A stretch of DNA of 64,000 bases from Candidatus Poribacteria bacterium (lineage in GTDB: Bacteria > Poribacteria > WGA-4E > WGA-3G). This document shows, piece by piece, positions 17,460 to 27,313 of the stretch; the first letter of the stretch is position 1, and each line of letters opens with the position of its first letter. The DNA is taken from assembly GCA_026702755.1 (NCBI GenBank), contig JAPPBX010000058.1, forward strand, positions 1 through 64,000. Direction: 5' to 3'. The notes under the pieces were generated by a model, which saw only the letters and a list, made by a program, of their open reading frames with translations, was not told the DNA's origin and made no database searches. A program made the position numbers and the translations under genes.

Positions 17460-19616
17460 ATGGCACGCGAATATCCGATTGAAAACGTACGCAACATCGG
17501 CATTGCAGCCCACATTGATGCCGGCAAAACGACCACAACCGAACGGATCCTGTTCTATACCGGTAAAAAGCATAAGATCGGTGCAGTAGATGATGGGACC
17601 GCTGAGATGGATTGGATGGTCCAAGAGCGAGAACGCGGTGTTACGATTACCGCTGCTGCAACAACCTGTTTCTGGCGAGAACACGCAATTCACCTTATTG
17701 ACACACCCGGACATGTTGATTTCACGGTAGAAGTGGAACGCTCCTTACGGGTTTTGGATGGGGCTATCGCGCTTTTCTGCGCTGTTGGTGGGGTGGAACC
17801 GCAGTCGGAAACTGTCTGGCATCAAGCGGAACGCTATAATGTTCCACGCATCGTTTTCGTTAATAAAATGGATAGGGTTGGCGCGAATTTCGCACGCGTT
17901 CTGGAGATGATGAAAGAACAATTGGGGGCAAACCCGCTCCCGCTCCAATTACCGATGGGCGAAGGTGCCGATTTCTCAGGCGTTATTGATCTACTAACAC
18001 AAAAAGCGATGCGCTGGGATGATTCCGATCTCGGACAGACTTATGTAGAGGTAGAGATCCCACCTGAATTTCAGGATGAAGTGGCATTGGCGCGGGAAAC
18101 GCTTTTTGAGAGTGTTGCTGTTGAAGATGAAACCCTGCTCGAAAAATACTTGGGCGGTGAAGAGATAACCCACGATGAGTTGTTACGGGTTATCCGTGCA
18201 ACGACGCTAAGTGGAACATTAATTCCCGTACTGTGCGGAAGCTCCTTGAAAAATCAGGGTGTTCAACCACTGCTTGATGCAGTCATCGATTTTTTGCCAT
18301 CCCCCGTTGAGGTGCCACCTATAGAAGGGACTGTCCCAAATTCCGCCTCTAACAGCGCACGTTCCAAGCGTGCTGAAGATACGTCCGCCGAATCGGATAA
18401 AGTAACACGTCTCGCAGACGACACTGCCCCGTTCTCGGCGTTAGCGTTTAAAGTAGCAAGTCATCCGACAGTGGATAAACTCGTTTACTGTCGAGTCTAT
18501 TCAGGTGTGCTCAAGCGTGGAGAGGCTATCTACAACGTCCGTTCTGAAAAACGGGAACGCACGAATCGCATCTTACAGATGCACGCCAACAAAGAGGCAG
18601 TGTGTGATGCGGCTTACGCCGGTGATATTGTTGCCCTCGTCGGGCTTAAGGATACCAAGACCGGAGATACTATCACCGATCCAAAGGAGCCTCTTCTGCT
18701 GGAGTCCATCACTTTCCCGGAACCTGTCATCTCCGTTGCTATTGAGCCTGAGCGCGCAAGCGATGCTGATGCATTGGAGGAAACGCTTGAAAAATTGATG
18801 GATGAAGATCCAACGTTCACTGTAGGGATTGACAAGGAGACTGGACAGCGGATTATTTCTGGCATGGGTGAGCTGCATTTAGAGATTCTCGCAGACCGGA
18901 TGATACGCGAATTCGGAGTCAATGCTCGGGTGAGCAAACTTCAGGTGGCGTATCGTGAGACCATCAGTAGTTTTGCGGAGGCTCAGGGTACACACATCCA
19001 TAAAACAGATGAAGAGGGCATCTATGGCGATGTACTACTGACAGTTGAGCCGTTGGAACGTGGCGAGGGGTTTCAGTTTGAGGACAACACGGACGAGACA
19101 CAAATCCCACGACAGTATATCCCGTTTATTGAGAAGGCGTTGGAAGGCGCGATGGGGACAGGTCCCCGCATTGGATACCCGATGCAAGACGTGAAGGTGA
19201 CGCTTACAGGCGGTTCCTATCATCCAACGGATTCTTCGGAGGTGGCATTTGAAGCGGCAGCGATATTGGCGTTTGAAAACGCAACCAGAAAGGCGAACCC
19301 TTTGCTCTTAGAACCAATTATGCGGATGCACATCACTGCCCCCGATGAATATATCGGTAAGGTCATCGGAGATCTCAACGCACGCAGGGCACAGATTAAC
19401 GAGAGCACAACACAGGACCCATCTACTACCGGACACGCCTCACAGTTAACACAAAGTGTTATCAGCACCTTTATTCCATTGTCAGAGACGTTTCAGTACA
19501 CGACGCGGCTCCGATCAATGACCCAGGGACGTGGTGCGTTCACATTAGAATTTTCACATTATGAGGTGGTCCCAGAGTCGCTTGCACCGGGTGCCAAGCC
19601 CATCAGTATGGCTTAG
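17460..19616 (+). CDS. fusA: Elongation factor G
   Basis: This translocation GTPase moves tRNA-mRNA on the ribosome. G motifs are clear: AHIDAGKT (residues 17-24), DTPGHVD and NKMD. Domains II-V follow, including GMGELHLEI and the C-terminal [18 protein letters not shown]. At 718 residues it is somewhat longer than usual. Extra length lies in an acidic/Ser-rich insert before domain II (near residues 290-325) and in domain V before [10 protein letters not shown]. It follows an MDR gene rather than rpsL-rpsG, and ends only 7 bp from a convergent gene. Confidence 0.94.
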   Translation: MAREYPIENVRNIGIAAHIDAGKTTTTERILFYTGKKHKIGAVDDGTAEMDWMVQERERGVTITAAATTCFWREHAIHLIDTPGHVDFTVEVERSLRVLDGAIALFCAVGGVEPQSETVWHQAERYNVPRIVFVNKMDRVGANFARVLEMMKEQLGANPLPLQLPMGEGADFSGVIDLLTQKAMRWDDSDLGQTYVEVEIPPEFQDEVALARETLFESVAVEDETLLEKYLGGEEITHDELLRVIRATTLSGTLIPVLCGSSLKNQGVQPLLDAVIDFLPSPVEVPPIEGTVPNSASNSARSKRAEDTSAESDKVTRLADDTAPFSALAFKVASHPTVDKLVYCRVYSGVLKRGEAIYNVRSEKRERTNRILQMHANKEAVCDAAYAGDIVALVGLKDTKTGDTITDPKEPLLLESITFPEPVISVAIEPERASDADALEETLEKLMDEDPTFTVGIDKETGQRIISGMGELHLEILADRMIREFGVNARVSKLQVAYRETISSFAEAQGTHIHKTDEEGIYGDVLLTVEPLERGEGFQFEDNTDETQIPRQYIPFIEKALEGAMGTGPRIGYPMQDVKVTLTGGSYHPTDSSEVAFEAAAILAFENATRKANPLLLEPIMRMHITAPDEYIGKVIGDLNARRAQINESTTQDPSTTGHASQLTQSVISTFIPLSETFQYTTRLRSMTQGRGAFTLEFSHYEVVPESLAPGAKPISMA

Positions 19617-19623
19617 ACACCGG

Positions 19624-20808
19624 TTAACGCCCGTATGCTTTCATTACTTTTTGTAGTTCCGCCAATGGAATGGCGTACATTGTTCTACCTTTGCGTCCTG
19701 TGGTTGTCGTTGCCATTGTCATCGAATTGACGATAGCCTCTTCTGTGGCTTCAATAACCGCTTGAAACAGCGAACTTAAGCGTCTATTGACGAGCATTTG
19801 GATTTGAAAGGTACCGGTTTCAGTACCGCTTGAAAAGATATTTGCGGTGGAAAATGCGATGACGAATTCACCGCTACCGTCTGTACTCGGTGTACCTGTG
19901 CGGGCAAGTCCGTGTGTTGCGCGGATCGCTAATTGCTTCAGTTGACGGTGTGTTAACGGGGCATCCGTCGCGATGACAATGATGAACGAGCCGTCTCTGG
20001 TCGGTTTTGGTGGGGACCCGGTAATTTCCCTACCAACAGGAACGCCGTCGATTCGCAACTGATGGCGCCGCCCGCCATTGGAATTAACAAGTACACCGAC
20101 TGTCCACCCGCCTTGCTCCTCAGGCAGAACGCGGGAGGCGGTTCCGATGCCAGCTTTGAAACCGTAACATCGCATTCCTGTACCGCCACCAACACTTCCC
20201 TCGGTTACGGGACCGTCGGTGGCGTTCTTAATGGCTTCAATTGCGTGCTGTGCTGTAACATGGAGGCCACTAATGTCGTTCAAACCGCCATCATAGCACT
20301 CCGCTACAATTGGCAGCACAATGTTGTTATTCGGATACCGCTCCACAATGTAGCGCACAACGCCGTCATGGACTGCCCCAACACTGAGTGTATTTGTGAG
20401 CATAATGGGAGATTCAATCCATCCTGCTTGATTAATACGGGCGATGCCGGTTGCTTCACCGTTGCCGTGGATAGTATATGCTGCGCCGAACAGACGTGCT
20501 GTCCAAATGTCGTCACTCGGAAGGATAGCGGTAACACCGGTGCGAATTGAATCGCCTTCATTCAGCGTGACGTGTCCGACCTTCACCCCCACCACGTCAG
20601 TGATGGCATTGTGTGTACCGGTTGCGAGGCTACCGATCTGAATGCCGATATCGCGTGCCCGTGCGCGGATATCTGAGTCTGTAGATTCAATGTTAACACT
20701 GTATATAGAAGAACATGCCCAAAAAATACCTGTGAAAACAACGAGAATCAACAATTTCATGTTGCGCGGGATCTCAGCGTCTCGTATTCTTTTTAATAAT
20801 GTCTTCAT
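19624..20808 (-). CDS. P1 family (S58, DmpA-like) aminopeptidase, probable lipoprotein
   Basis: DmpA-family N-terminal nucleophile hydrolases release N-terminal residues after self-cleavage into two chains. The 394-residue protein has the expected NAITDVVGVKVGHV start, the GSVGGGTGMRCYGFKAGIG block, and the Gly273-Ser274 cleavage pair in RDGSFIIVIATDAPL, Ser being the nucleophile. An N-terminal hydrophobic stretch ending in FWAC (residues 17-32) suggests a signal with a nonstandard lipobox. The ATG overlaps the upstream DUF4416 stop as ATGA, implying translational coupling and supporting this start. Confidence 0.92.
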   Translation of the reverse strand: MKTLLKRIRDAEIPRNMKLLILVVFTGIFWACSSIYSVNIESTDSDIRARARDIGIQIGSLATGTHNAITDVVGVKVGHVTLNEGDSIRTGVTAILPSDDIWTARLFGAAYTIHGNGEATGIARINQAGWIESPIMLTNTLSVGAVHDGVVRYIVERYPNNNIVLPIVAECYDGGLNDISGLHVTAQHAIEAIKNATDGPVTEGSVGGGTGMRCYGFKAGIGTASRVLPEEQGGWTVGVLVNSNGGRRHQLRIDGVPVGREITGSPPKPTRDGSFIIVIATDAPLTHRQLKQLAIRATHGLARTGTPSTDGSGEFVIAFSTANIFSSGTETGTFQIQMLVNRRLSSLFQAVIEATEEAIVNSMTMATTTTGRKGRTMYAIPLAELQKVMKAYGR

Positions 20809-21341
20809 TGTTCCAATTGTTTCCTATAGATTTTGCGAATTTGGTTAAAAATGGTGATGTACCTTGGTAACCGGTAGTCCGGGTAACTCCACTCCCAGGG
20901 TTGAAATGTCTTGCGATGGAAGCGGAGCGTGATTTCGGCATAAATGCCATCGCTGAGGTAGATGCGGTGTGCGTGATCCTTCGTTGATGCGAGCACTAAT
21001 TTTGCCAAGCAGATGTAACCCACATCTAAATTGACGCGCCGTGCGTCACCTGTAGCGGTTCTTACGGCGAAGGCTTGCTCCACTTTATTTGTGAATAACT
21101 TCATCTCCGCGAGTGTACCGCCGTCAATGAGCTTTTCAAAACTGATAAACTGCCGTTGAATATCTGGTCCCATCTCGGTTTCATAATAAGTCGTGCTGGT
21201 GAAAGGCAATAGTTCGCTTGTGAAATCAATGGGACCGAGACGCTGTGTCAACTCCGCATAGACGGTTGACAAGAGGTCGGGGTCCACAGTCAGCACACCT
21301 ATAATGGCTTTAACAGGTTGCGGCATTGTAATTGTTCCCAT
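20805..21341 (-). CDS. DUF4416 family protein
   Basis: The 178-residue protein has the family pattern: MPQPVKAIIGVLT at the start, TTYYETEMG near residue 50, LDVGYICLAKLVLASTKDHAHRIYL, and a C-terminal YPDYRLPRYITIFNQIRKIY. Function is unknown. The ATG at 21341 follows AGAGGACCCC and lies downstream of a good promoter; the frame is open further upstream but past the predicted start of transcription. It overlaps the P1 peptidase by ATGA. Confidence 0.85.
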   Translation of the reverse strand: MGTITMPQPVKAIIGVLTVDPDLLSTVYAELTQRLGPIDFTSELLPFTSTTYYETEMGPDIQRQFISFEKLIDGGTLAEMKLFTNKVEQAFAVRTATGDARRVNLDVGYICLAKLVLASTKDHAHRIYLSDGIYAEITLRFHRKTFQPWEWSYPDYRLPRYITIFNQIRKIYRKQLEQ

Positions 21342-21431
21342 GGGGTCCTCTGTAACGAAAAGGGAATCGGGAATCGGAGTGTTTTCGTCTTTTTCTGAAA
21401 AAACTTGACTTTTGTTTCTCTTTTTGGTATA

Positions 21432-21461
21432 ATTATAGTATCGTGTTGGCAGGCGTGTCAA
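21432..21461 (-). promoter_or_regulatory. Promoter of the DUF4416-peptidase operon
   Basis: On the minus strand TTGACA (21461-21456), 18 bases, TATAAT (21437-21432). Transcription would begin near 21425, well after any start upstream of 21341. Confidence 0.65.
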
Positions 21462-21933
21462 GCGTAGTCACTCGGCTATGTGCCTGCCTCTCACTTGACA
21501 GGGGATAAATACACGATACACGATAGCCAATGCAGTCTATAAAATGCATAAGAAATTGTTCAAAACACACCCTTTGCTGAAGTATACCAGACCGGATGCG
21601 ACTTGTCAATGTTTTGTTTCATGTCCGGTGTATAGCATATCTGTCGCAAACTATAAAGTCTGCGCTACATTTATCAAACTCACATTTATTCTCGCATGAA
21701 CTTAAAAAATTGCTGATTCAAACGTAATAAAGTGAAAAAAATTTTGGTTAAGTCGCAAAAAATGTAATTTTTTCAATTTTTTTCTTGACTTTTCCCGAAT
21801 TATAATATATAATATTCTGTTATGCTGTGTCACCATATTAAGACGGAAAAAGCAGCTGGGAAGCGGGCTTTTTCAAAAGTCTATTTATCAGCTCAAGCTG
21901 CATAACCACCGCCAAATAGGGAGACTTCATTCA
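21462..21933. other. Divergent intergenic region upstream of rpoB
   Basis: No gene is seen in these 472 bp. It holds the rpoB promoter (21785-21813) and a leader with an 8-bp hairpin (GAAAAAGC 21846-21853 / GCTTTTTC 21867-21874). GCAGCT at 21852-21857 can alternatively pair with AGCTGC at 21896-21901, and CAGCT/AGCTG can form a small hairpin near 21890-21900. Ribosomal genes rplJ/rplL, which normally precede rpoB, are absent. Confidence 0.7.
21785..21813 (+). promoter_or_regulatory. Strong promoter of rpoBC
   Basis: TTGACT (21785-21790), exactly 17 bases, TATAAT (21808-21813) in a very A/T-rich stretch. It gives a leader of about 115 nt before the rpoB GTG. Confidence 0.75.
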
Positions 21934-24900
21934 GTGAACAAAAATCCCAGCCAGAAAAATAAGAGAACGTCTTTTGCCAAAACGCAGGTTCGGACCCCAC
22001 TCCCGAATCTCATTGAGACCCAAAAGCTTGCGTATGATGCCTTCTTAAAACGAGATGTCCCACCCACCGAACGTTCAGAAACGGGCCTCCAAGCCGTGTT
22101 TAAAGAAGTGTTTCCGATTTACGACTTTTCGGAGGTCAATAGTCTTGAATTCGTCAGTTACAGCCTTGGCGCACCGAAATATACGCTTCAAGAATGTGTT
22201 GCACGCGGTGTAACGTACCAAGTATCCCTCACCGCACGTATCATGCTTGTTGTGCGTGAAGCAGACTCAGATGCTGATGAACCGCACGTCGTGGATATCC
22301 GGGAATCCGATGTCTATCTTGGCGAAGTCCCTCTAATGACCGAAAATGGTAGTTTTATTGTCAACGGCAGTGAACGTGTCATCGTGAGCCAGCTGCATCG
22401 TTCACCGGGTGTTATTTTCCTTGAAAAATCATTACCAACCGGACGGCGCACCCCGACTGCCCAGATTATCCCCTATCGAGGCGCATGGGTTGAATTTGAA
22501 ATAGACACGAAAGATCAGATTTATGTGCGTATTGACAAGCGTAGAAAACTGCCTGCCACCGTATTACTTCGCGCACTTGGGTGGGATTCAGACGCAGATA
22601 TTCTAAAACTCTTTGCTAAAACAGAACGGCTCGTGCTTGCTGGGTGGCGTGTTATCGATGTAGAAGGACCGGTGAAGCAAGTCAAAGCTGGTGATCTGTT
22701 GGATGCTGCGGACTTTCGGCAGGCAAGCAAAGACTATCCTGATCTTGAGGTGGAGAATTGTTATCGCGTTACTGAAGTAACCGATGAAGACTGCCCGTTA
22801 GAGATTGGGCAGGAGGTTACATCTAAAGAACGTACGAGCCTCCGCAGAAAATGGAAAGGCTTTGAAACCGAGCTTTTCCGACGTGTCATTGATACGCATG
22901 ACAGTGCCTGTGAACTTGCACCCGAACAATTACTAACGGATTCAGAATACCAAGAAGCGCGTTCTCGCTACGGTAGGAAAGCCTTTACAGCTGAACAGAT
23001 AGCTCAAGACGCTCAGGAGAGTGTTGGTAGAGTCTGTGCTGAAGACATCATCCACCCGGAAACTGGTGAAGTGCTCCTCACAGCAAATACGTTGCTCACT
23101 GAAACAGAATTGGAACGGCTCACGGAGGCTGGTGTTGAAGCACTCACAGTTTTAGACGCAGAGGATTGCCAGCATATCCGGTTTCTACGGAATACATTAG
23201 AGCGGGACCGACAGGCAGATTACGAAGAGCCATATACTTTGCAAGATGCTGCACTGCTTACAATCTTTCGCACGCTGAGACCCGGAGACCCCGCTGGTAT
23301 AGAGAACGCTCGTAAACATCTTGCGTGGCTACTCTTTGATGCGCATCGGTACGATTTAGGTGTCGTTGGGCGCTATAAACTTAATCGAAAATTTCAGGAT
23401 ATCCCCATTTACGGGGAGCCACCGGAAGAGACCTTTCGTACGCTCCGTCCAGAAGATATTGCGGCTACGGTGGATTACCTTCTTAAAGTTCACAATGGAC
23501 TTGTCCAGAAAGATGACCTTGACCATCTCGGCAACCGCCGCGTGCGTGTTATCGGTGAACTGCTCGAAAACCAATTCCGAATGGGATTGTTCCAGATTCG
23601 CAGAACGACGCGCGAAAGGTTGAGTACGAACAACGATATCGCTAAAGTCGTTCCGTCTTCACTGGTAAATCCGAAACCTCTGATGATGGCACTCCGCGAA
23701 TTCTTCGGTTCAAACCAGTTGTCGCAATTCATGCAACAGATTAATCCGCTTGATGAATTGACGCACAAACGCCGTATCTCAGCGATCGGTCCAGGTGGAC
23801 TCCACCGAGATAGGGCGACAGCTGCCGTTCGGGACGTACACCCTACGCACTATGGGCGTGTTTGTCCTCTGGAAACACCCGAAGGTCCGTCAATCGGTCT
23901 CATTGTTTCTTTGGCTTGTTATGGGCGGATCAATCCCTATGGTTTTATAGAAACGCCCTATCACAAGGTTGAGGAAGGTTCAAAAGTAGGTTCAGTAGAG
24001 TATCTCACAGCGGATAGAGAAGACACAGCTTACATCGCTGCAAAGGCGGCACCGCGTGCCGTGTCCCAAGCTGCAGAAGGTAATTCGGAGCAGATCCTAC
24101 CCGTCCGTAGTGGAGAGGATATCCTGTCACTTCCGATGGAAAAAGTGGATTATATCGGTGTCTCTCCACAACAGATCGTTGGGATTTCCGCCGCGCTTGT
24201 TCCATTTCTGGAGCATGAGGATGCAAACCGCGCGTTGATGGGTGCGAACCACCAACGCCAAGCTGTACCGCTCATCAGTCCGGAAGCACCGCTCGTAGGA
24301 ACAGGCATGGAAGCACCGGCTGCATTGTATTCAGGTGCACTTATTACTGCGGCCCGTGCTGGCACCGTCACAAGTGTCTCGGCTGACGAAATCCTCATCC
24401 ATACAGGTGAAGCACTTCACGCGGATAAGGGTGAAAACACCTTCAGTGAGATGGGCTACGATGTTTACAAACTCCAGACGTTCAAGCGGAGTAACAGTGG
24501 TACCTGTATCCACCAACGTCCCATCGTTGCGGTGGGTGATAAGGTTGAAGCCGAACAGGTTATTGCGGATGGCACATCCACAGAAGATGGCGAACTTGCT
24601 CTTGGACGGAATATCCTCTGCGCTTACATGCCATGGGGCGGTCATAACTATGAAGACTCTATCCTGATAAGTGAATCACTCATCAAGGAAGATACATTCA
24701 CCTCTATCCACATTGAGGAATTTGAGGTGGAGGCGCGCGAAACGAAAGTGGGTCCAGAAGAAATTACCCGTGACATTCCGAATGTTAGCGAGCAGCGACT
24801 CACACAACTTGATGAAGAGGGTATTATTCGCGTTGGTAGTGTTGTTGGCGCAGGCAGTATCTTAGTCGGAAAAATTACACCGAAAGGTGAAAGCGAATAT

Positions 24901-27189
24901 GGGCCAGAGGAAAAACTCTTACGCGCAATCTTTGGCGAAAAAGTCAAAGAGGTAAGGGATGCTTCGACTTACGTTCGCCCCGGCGTTGAGGGTGTCGTCA
25001 TTGATGTAAAGGTATTTTCCCGTAAGCCAGATGGCGCGTCCCGTCGTGGAAATTGGTCGCAAGGTGACGCAAACGTGTCGATGGCTGATAACTTGCGATA
25101 CGAATCGAAACGCAAGGAAGTTGAAGAGACCTGGCGCAAGCAGATCGCTTCTATCCGCCGTCGAAAAACTGAGGAAATTCACAAAACACTTATAGGGTGT
25201 GAACTTGCTGATTCGCTTTACACAGTTAATGGTGTTAGCGGTAGTCCCGATGCCAAACCCTTTGCTAACGCTGGTGATACCTTGACAGCTGAGGTTTTAG
25301 ATGCCTACGTCTCGGGTTTCACAGCGGATGAATATCATATAGTGACTGAGGATACAGCCTCCGAGGCTTTTATCGCTGAAGCGTGCTATAAAGTGACGAA
25401 CGTCCCTGATCCAGTTCCTACTATTGTGGTTCATCCTCTGGATTCTTCAACTGAGGAACCGATAACTCCCGATAGTGATGAAAGTGAGAATGGTGAACCC
25501 GGAGCAGGGTCTACGATTTCACTCTCGGAAACCCTCAGTGCAGTGCAGGTATATCTTAGCAAAGTGTGTGAACCACTTATAGAGGATACCGAACCCCTTT
25601 CACAAGAAGAGGAGCCTTTAAACGAAGAGATCGCGGATGCTAATGTTGTGCTTCGCGGTTATAACGGAAATGTCGTTGCTATTGTCCTATGTGCAGATAC
25701 AGACACTGGCGACGAATATATTGAAGGTGGCCCCCTTTCTGAACGTCTTTCGGAAATGCTTGTTGCTACGGACGCACGATTCGGTATATTGGTAACCGGT
25801 GCGGACTCAGAACCTGATAACTGGCACTTTTATGGACTGGTAGGCGACACCGTGTTACAACCCTGCGATCGTTCCGAGTTTGAAATCGGCGTTACTGCTC
25901 AACTTGAAGCAGCCGGATGTCCTGTCGTGGAAACACAAAGACTAACGCAGGAGGAGTGGGAGAACTTTAGTGAAACTTACAAGGATTTAGAAGTCGAGTT
26001 ATTTTGGGACATTAAGGAAGTCTTTGATCCAGCCTGTTCATTGATTGAAGGACAAGAGATCACCGATGTCGATTATCAACAGGTATTTAAAGATTTTCCA
26101 GCGCGACCTATACAAGCGGGCCAGCGACTTACTCCAAATGAGTTAGAGTCCCTCACTAAAACGACTAAACACCTGAAGACCGATAACATTTGGCACATTA
26201 CCGCCGTTTTTGATCCAAAGTGTACGCTGTCTGTTGGCGACGATGTTTCCGATGCTGATTATCAGGAAGCACTCAAATCATGTAGTTTGTCCGTTACGGA
26301 CATCCATGTAACCAACGCCGATGCTAAAGAACACATCCAACGTGTTGAAGAGATGGCACAAGGCAGAATAACCACTTATACTGAGGAGAAGGATCGGGCA
26401 CTTCAGCAGTTAGACATGGGTGACGAGTTAAAACCGGGCGTTATCAAACGTGTCAAGGTTTATGTTGCCAGCAAACGACCAATTTCAGTCGGAGATAAGA
26501 TGGCGGGTCGTTACGGTAACAAAGGCGTTGTTGCTAAAATTTTACCCGTTGAGGATATGCCCTACCTTCCTGATGGTACGCCAGTTGAGTTAGTCCTGAA
26601 CCCCCTGGGTGTGCCCTCTCGAATGAACGTCGGTCAGATCTTGGAAATCCACCTCGGATGGGCGTGCCATGAACTCGGCATCTGGGCGGAATCCCCTGTG
26701 TTTGACGGTGCGACAGAGGCAGAAATCTTTGAGATGCTTGGCAAAACCGATCTCCCCGAACGTAGTAAACAGACGGGTAAGAGCATCCTCTTTGATGGTA
26801 GGAGCGGTGAACCGTTTGCCCAAGAAGTGACGGTTGGATACGTTTATTTCCTGAAGCTGAATCACCTTGTTGCTGATAAGATGCATGCTCGCTCTACTGG
26901 GCCTTACTCTCTCGTTACACAGCAGCCATTAGGTGGTAAGGCACAACATGGTGGGCAACGTCTCGGTGAGATGGAAGTCTGGGCATTGGAGGCTTATGGC
27001 GCAGCACATACACTCCAGGAAATGCTTACACTCAAATCAGATGATGTTCTCGGCAGAAGGGAAATCTATGAGTCCGTTGTGAAGGGGCTAAATCCTGACC
27101 CACCCGGTACACCAGAATCGTTCAAAGTCTTGGTCCGTGAACTCCAAACCCTCGGACTCCATGTGTCTCTTGACAAGGATGAAGAATAG
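21934..27189 (+). CDS. rpoB: RNA polymerase beta subunit, enlarged (1751 aa)
   Basis: This is the catalytic-core beta subunit. The conserved beta framework is intact: the rifampicin pocket (FFGSNQLSQFM to THKRRISAIGPGG, about residues 590-625), HPTHYGRVCPLETPEGP, and the C-terminal DKMAGRYGNKGVV and QQPLGGKAQHGGQRLGEMEVWALEAYGA. Typical beta is about 1150-1350 residues. The excess lies in two inserts: about residues 247-349 in the beta lobe (E. coli SI1 region) and about 1089-1460 just before the DELKPGV-KRVKVYVA segment (SI2 position). Both contain the repeat unit that is amplified in RpoC. The second also has an acidic low-complexity stretch. Start is GTG with GGGAGA 10 bases upstream. Confidence 0.97.
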   Translation: MNKNPSQKNKRTSFAKTQVRTPLPNLIETQKLAYDAFLKRDVPPTERSETGLQAVFKEVFPIYDFSEVNSLEFVSYSLGAPKYTLQECVARGVTYQVSLTARIMLVVREADSDADEPHVVDIRESDVYLGEVPLMTENGSFIVNGSERVIVSQLHRSPGVIFLEKSLPTGRRTPTAQIIPYRGAWVEFEIDTKDQIYVRIDKRRKLPATVLLRALGWDSDADILKLFAKTERLVLAGWRVIDVEGPVKQVKAGDLLDAADFRQASKDYPDLEVENCYRVTEVTDEDCPLEIGQEVTSKERTSLRRKWKGFETELFRRVIDTHDSACELAPEQLLTDSEYQEARSRYGRKAFTAEQIAQDAQESVGRVCAEDIIHPETGEVLLTANTLLTETELERLTEAGVEALTVLDAEDCQHIRFLRNTLERDRQADYEEPYTLQDAALLTIFRTLRPGDPAGIENARKHLAWLLFDAHRYDLGVVGRYKLNRKFQDIPIYGEPPEETFRTLRPEDIAATVDYLLKVHNGLVQKDDLDHLGNRRVRVIGELLENQFRMGLFQIRRTTRERLSTNNDIAKVVPSSLVNPKPLMMALREFFGSNQLSQFMQQINPLDELTHKRRISAIGPGGLHRDRATAAVRDVHPTHYGRVCPLETPEGPSIGLIVSLACYGRINPYGFIETPYHKVEEGSKVGSVEYLTADREDTAYIAAKAAPRAVSQAAEGNSEQILPVRSGEDILSLPMEKVDYIGVSPQQIVGISAALVPFLEHEDANRALMGANHQRQAVPLISPEAPLVGTGMEAPAALYSGALITAARAGTVTSVSADEILIHTGEALHADKGENTFSEMGYDVYKLQTFKRSNSGTCIHQRPIVAVGDKVEAEQVIADGTSTEDGELALGRNILCAYMPWGGHNYEDSILISESLIKEDTFTSIHIEEFEVEARETKVGPEEITRDIPNVSEQRLTQLDEEGIIRVGSVVGAGSILVGKITPKGESEYGPEEKLLRAIFGEKVKEVRDASTYVRPGVEGVVIDVKVFSRKPDGASRRGNWSQGDANVSMADNLRYESKRKEVEETWRKQIASIRRRKTEEIHKTLIGCELADSLYTVNGVSGSPDAKPFANAGDTLTAEVLDAYVSGFTADEYHIVTEDTASEAFIAEACYKVTNVPDPVPTIVVHPLDSSTEEPITPDSDESENGEPGAGSTISLSETLSAVQVYLSKVCEPLIEDTEPLSQEEEPLNEEIADANVVLRGYNGNVVAIVLCADTDTGDEYIEGGPLSERLSEMLVATDARFGILVTGADSEPDNWHFYGLVGDTVLQPCDRSEFEIGVTAQLEAAGCPVVETQRLTQEEWENFSETYKDLEVELFWDIKEVFDPACSLIEGQEITDVDYQQVFKDFPARPIQAGQRLTPNELESLTKTTKHLKTDNIWHITAVFDPKCTLSVGDDVSDADYQEALKSCSLSVTDIHVTNADAKEHIQRVEEMAQGRITTYTEEKDRALQQLDMGDELKPGVIKRVKVYVASKRPISVGDKMAGRYGNKGVVAKILPVEDMPYLPDGTPVELVLNPLGVPSRMNVGQILEIHLGWACHELGIWAESPVFDGATEAEIFEMLGKTDLPERSKQTGKSILFDGRSGEPFAQEVTVGYVYFLKLNHLVADKMHARSTGPYSLVTQQPLGGKAQHGGQRLGEMEVWALEAYGAAHTLQEMLTLKSDDVLGRREIYESVVKGLNPDPPGTPESFKVLVRELQTLGLHVSLDKDEE
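22672..22980 (+). repeat. RpoB insert 1: about 2.5 copies of the RNAP repeat unit
   Basis: Within rpoB (residues 247-349). One half-unit (VKAGDLLDAADF to YPDLE), then YRVTEVTDEDCPLEIGQEVT ending KWKGFE, then a unit with HDSACELAPEQLLTDSEY. The pattern matches the tandem units in RpoC. Confidence 0.85.
25915..26283 (+). repeat. RpoB insert 2: about four repeat units
   Basis: Within rpoB (residues 1328-1450). Two fuller units, FDPACSLIEGQEITDVDY and FDPKCTLSVGDDVSDADY, alternate with two truncated ones (CPVVETQRLTQEEW and IQAGQRLTPNELE). The preceding residues 1089-1327 are acidic and lack obvious homology. Confidence 0.8.
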
Positions 27190-27195
27190 CGTATT

Positions 27196-27266
27196 GGCTA
27201 TCGGCTATCGGCTATCGGTTAAGAGACGTTTGGTTAATCTGATACCTCTTAACTGACTGCCGAAAG
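27196..27266. repeat. Heptad inverted repeat between rpoB and rpoC
   Basis: Three GGCTATC 7-mers then GGTTAAGAG face CCTCTTAACTGACTGCC. A second hairpin, GGTTTTT/AAAAACC, follows close to the rpoC ribosome binding site. These could modulate rpoC expression relative to rpoB. Confidence 0.6.
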
Positions 27267-27313
27267 GTTTTTCGCAGAAAAACCGCCCCGATTGCCGACG
27301 GCAAGGAGAAAAA

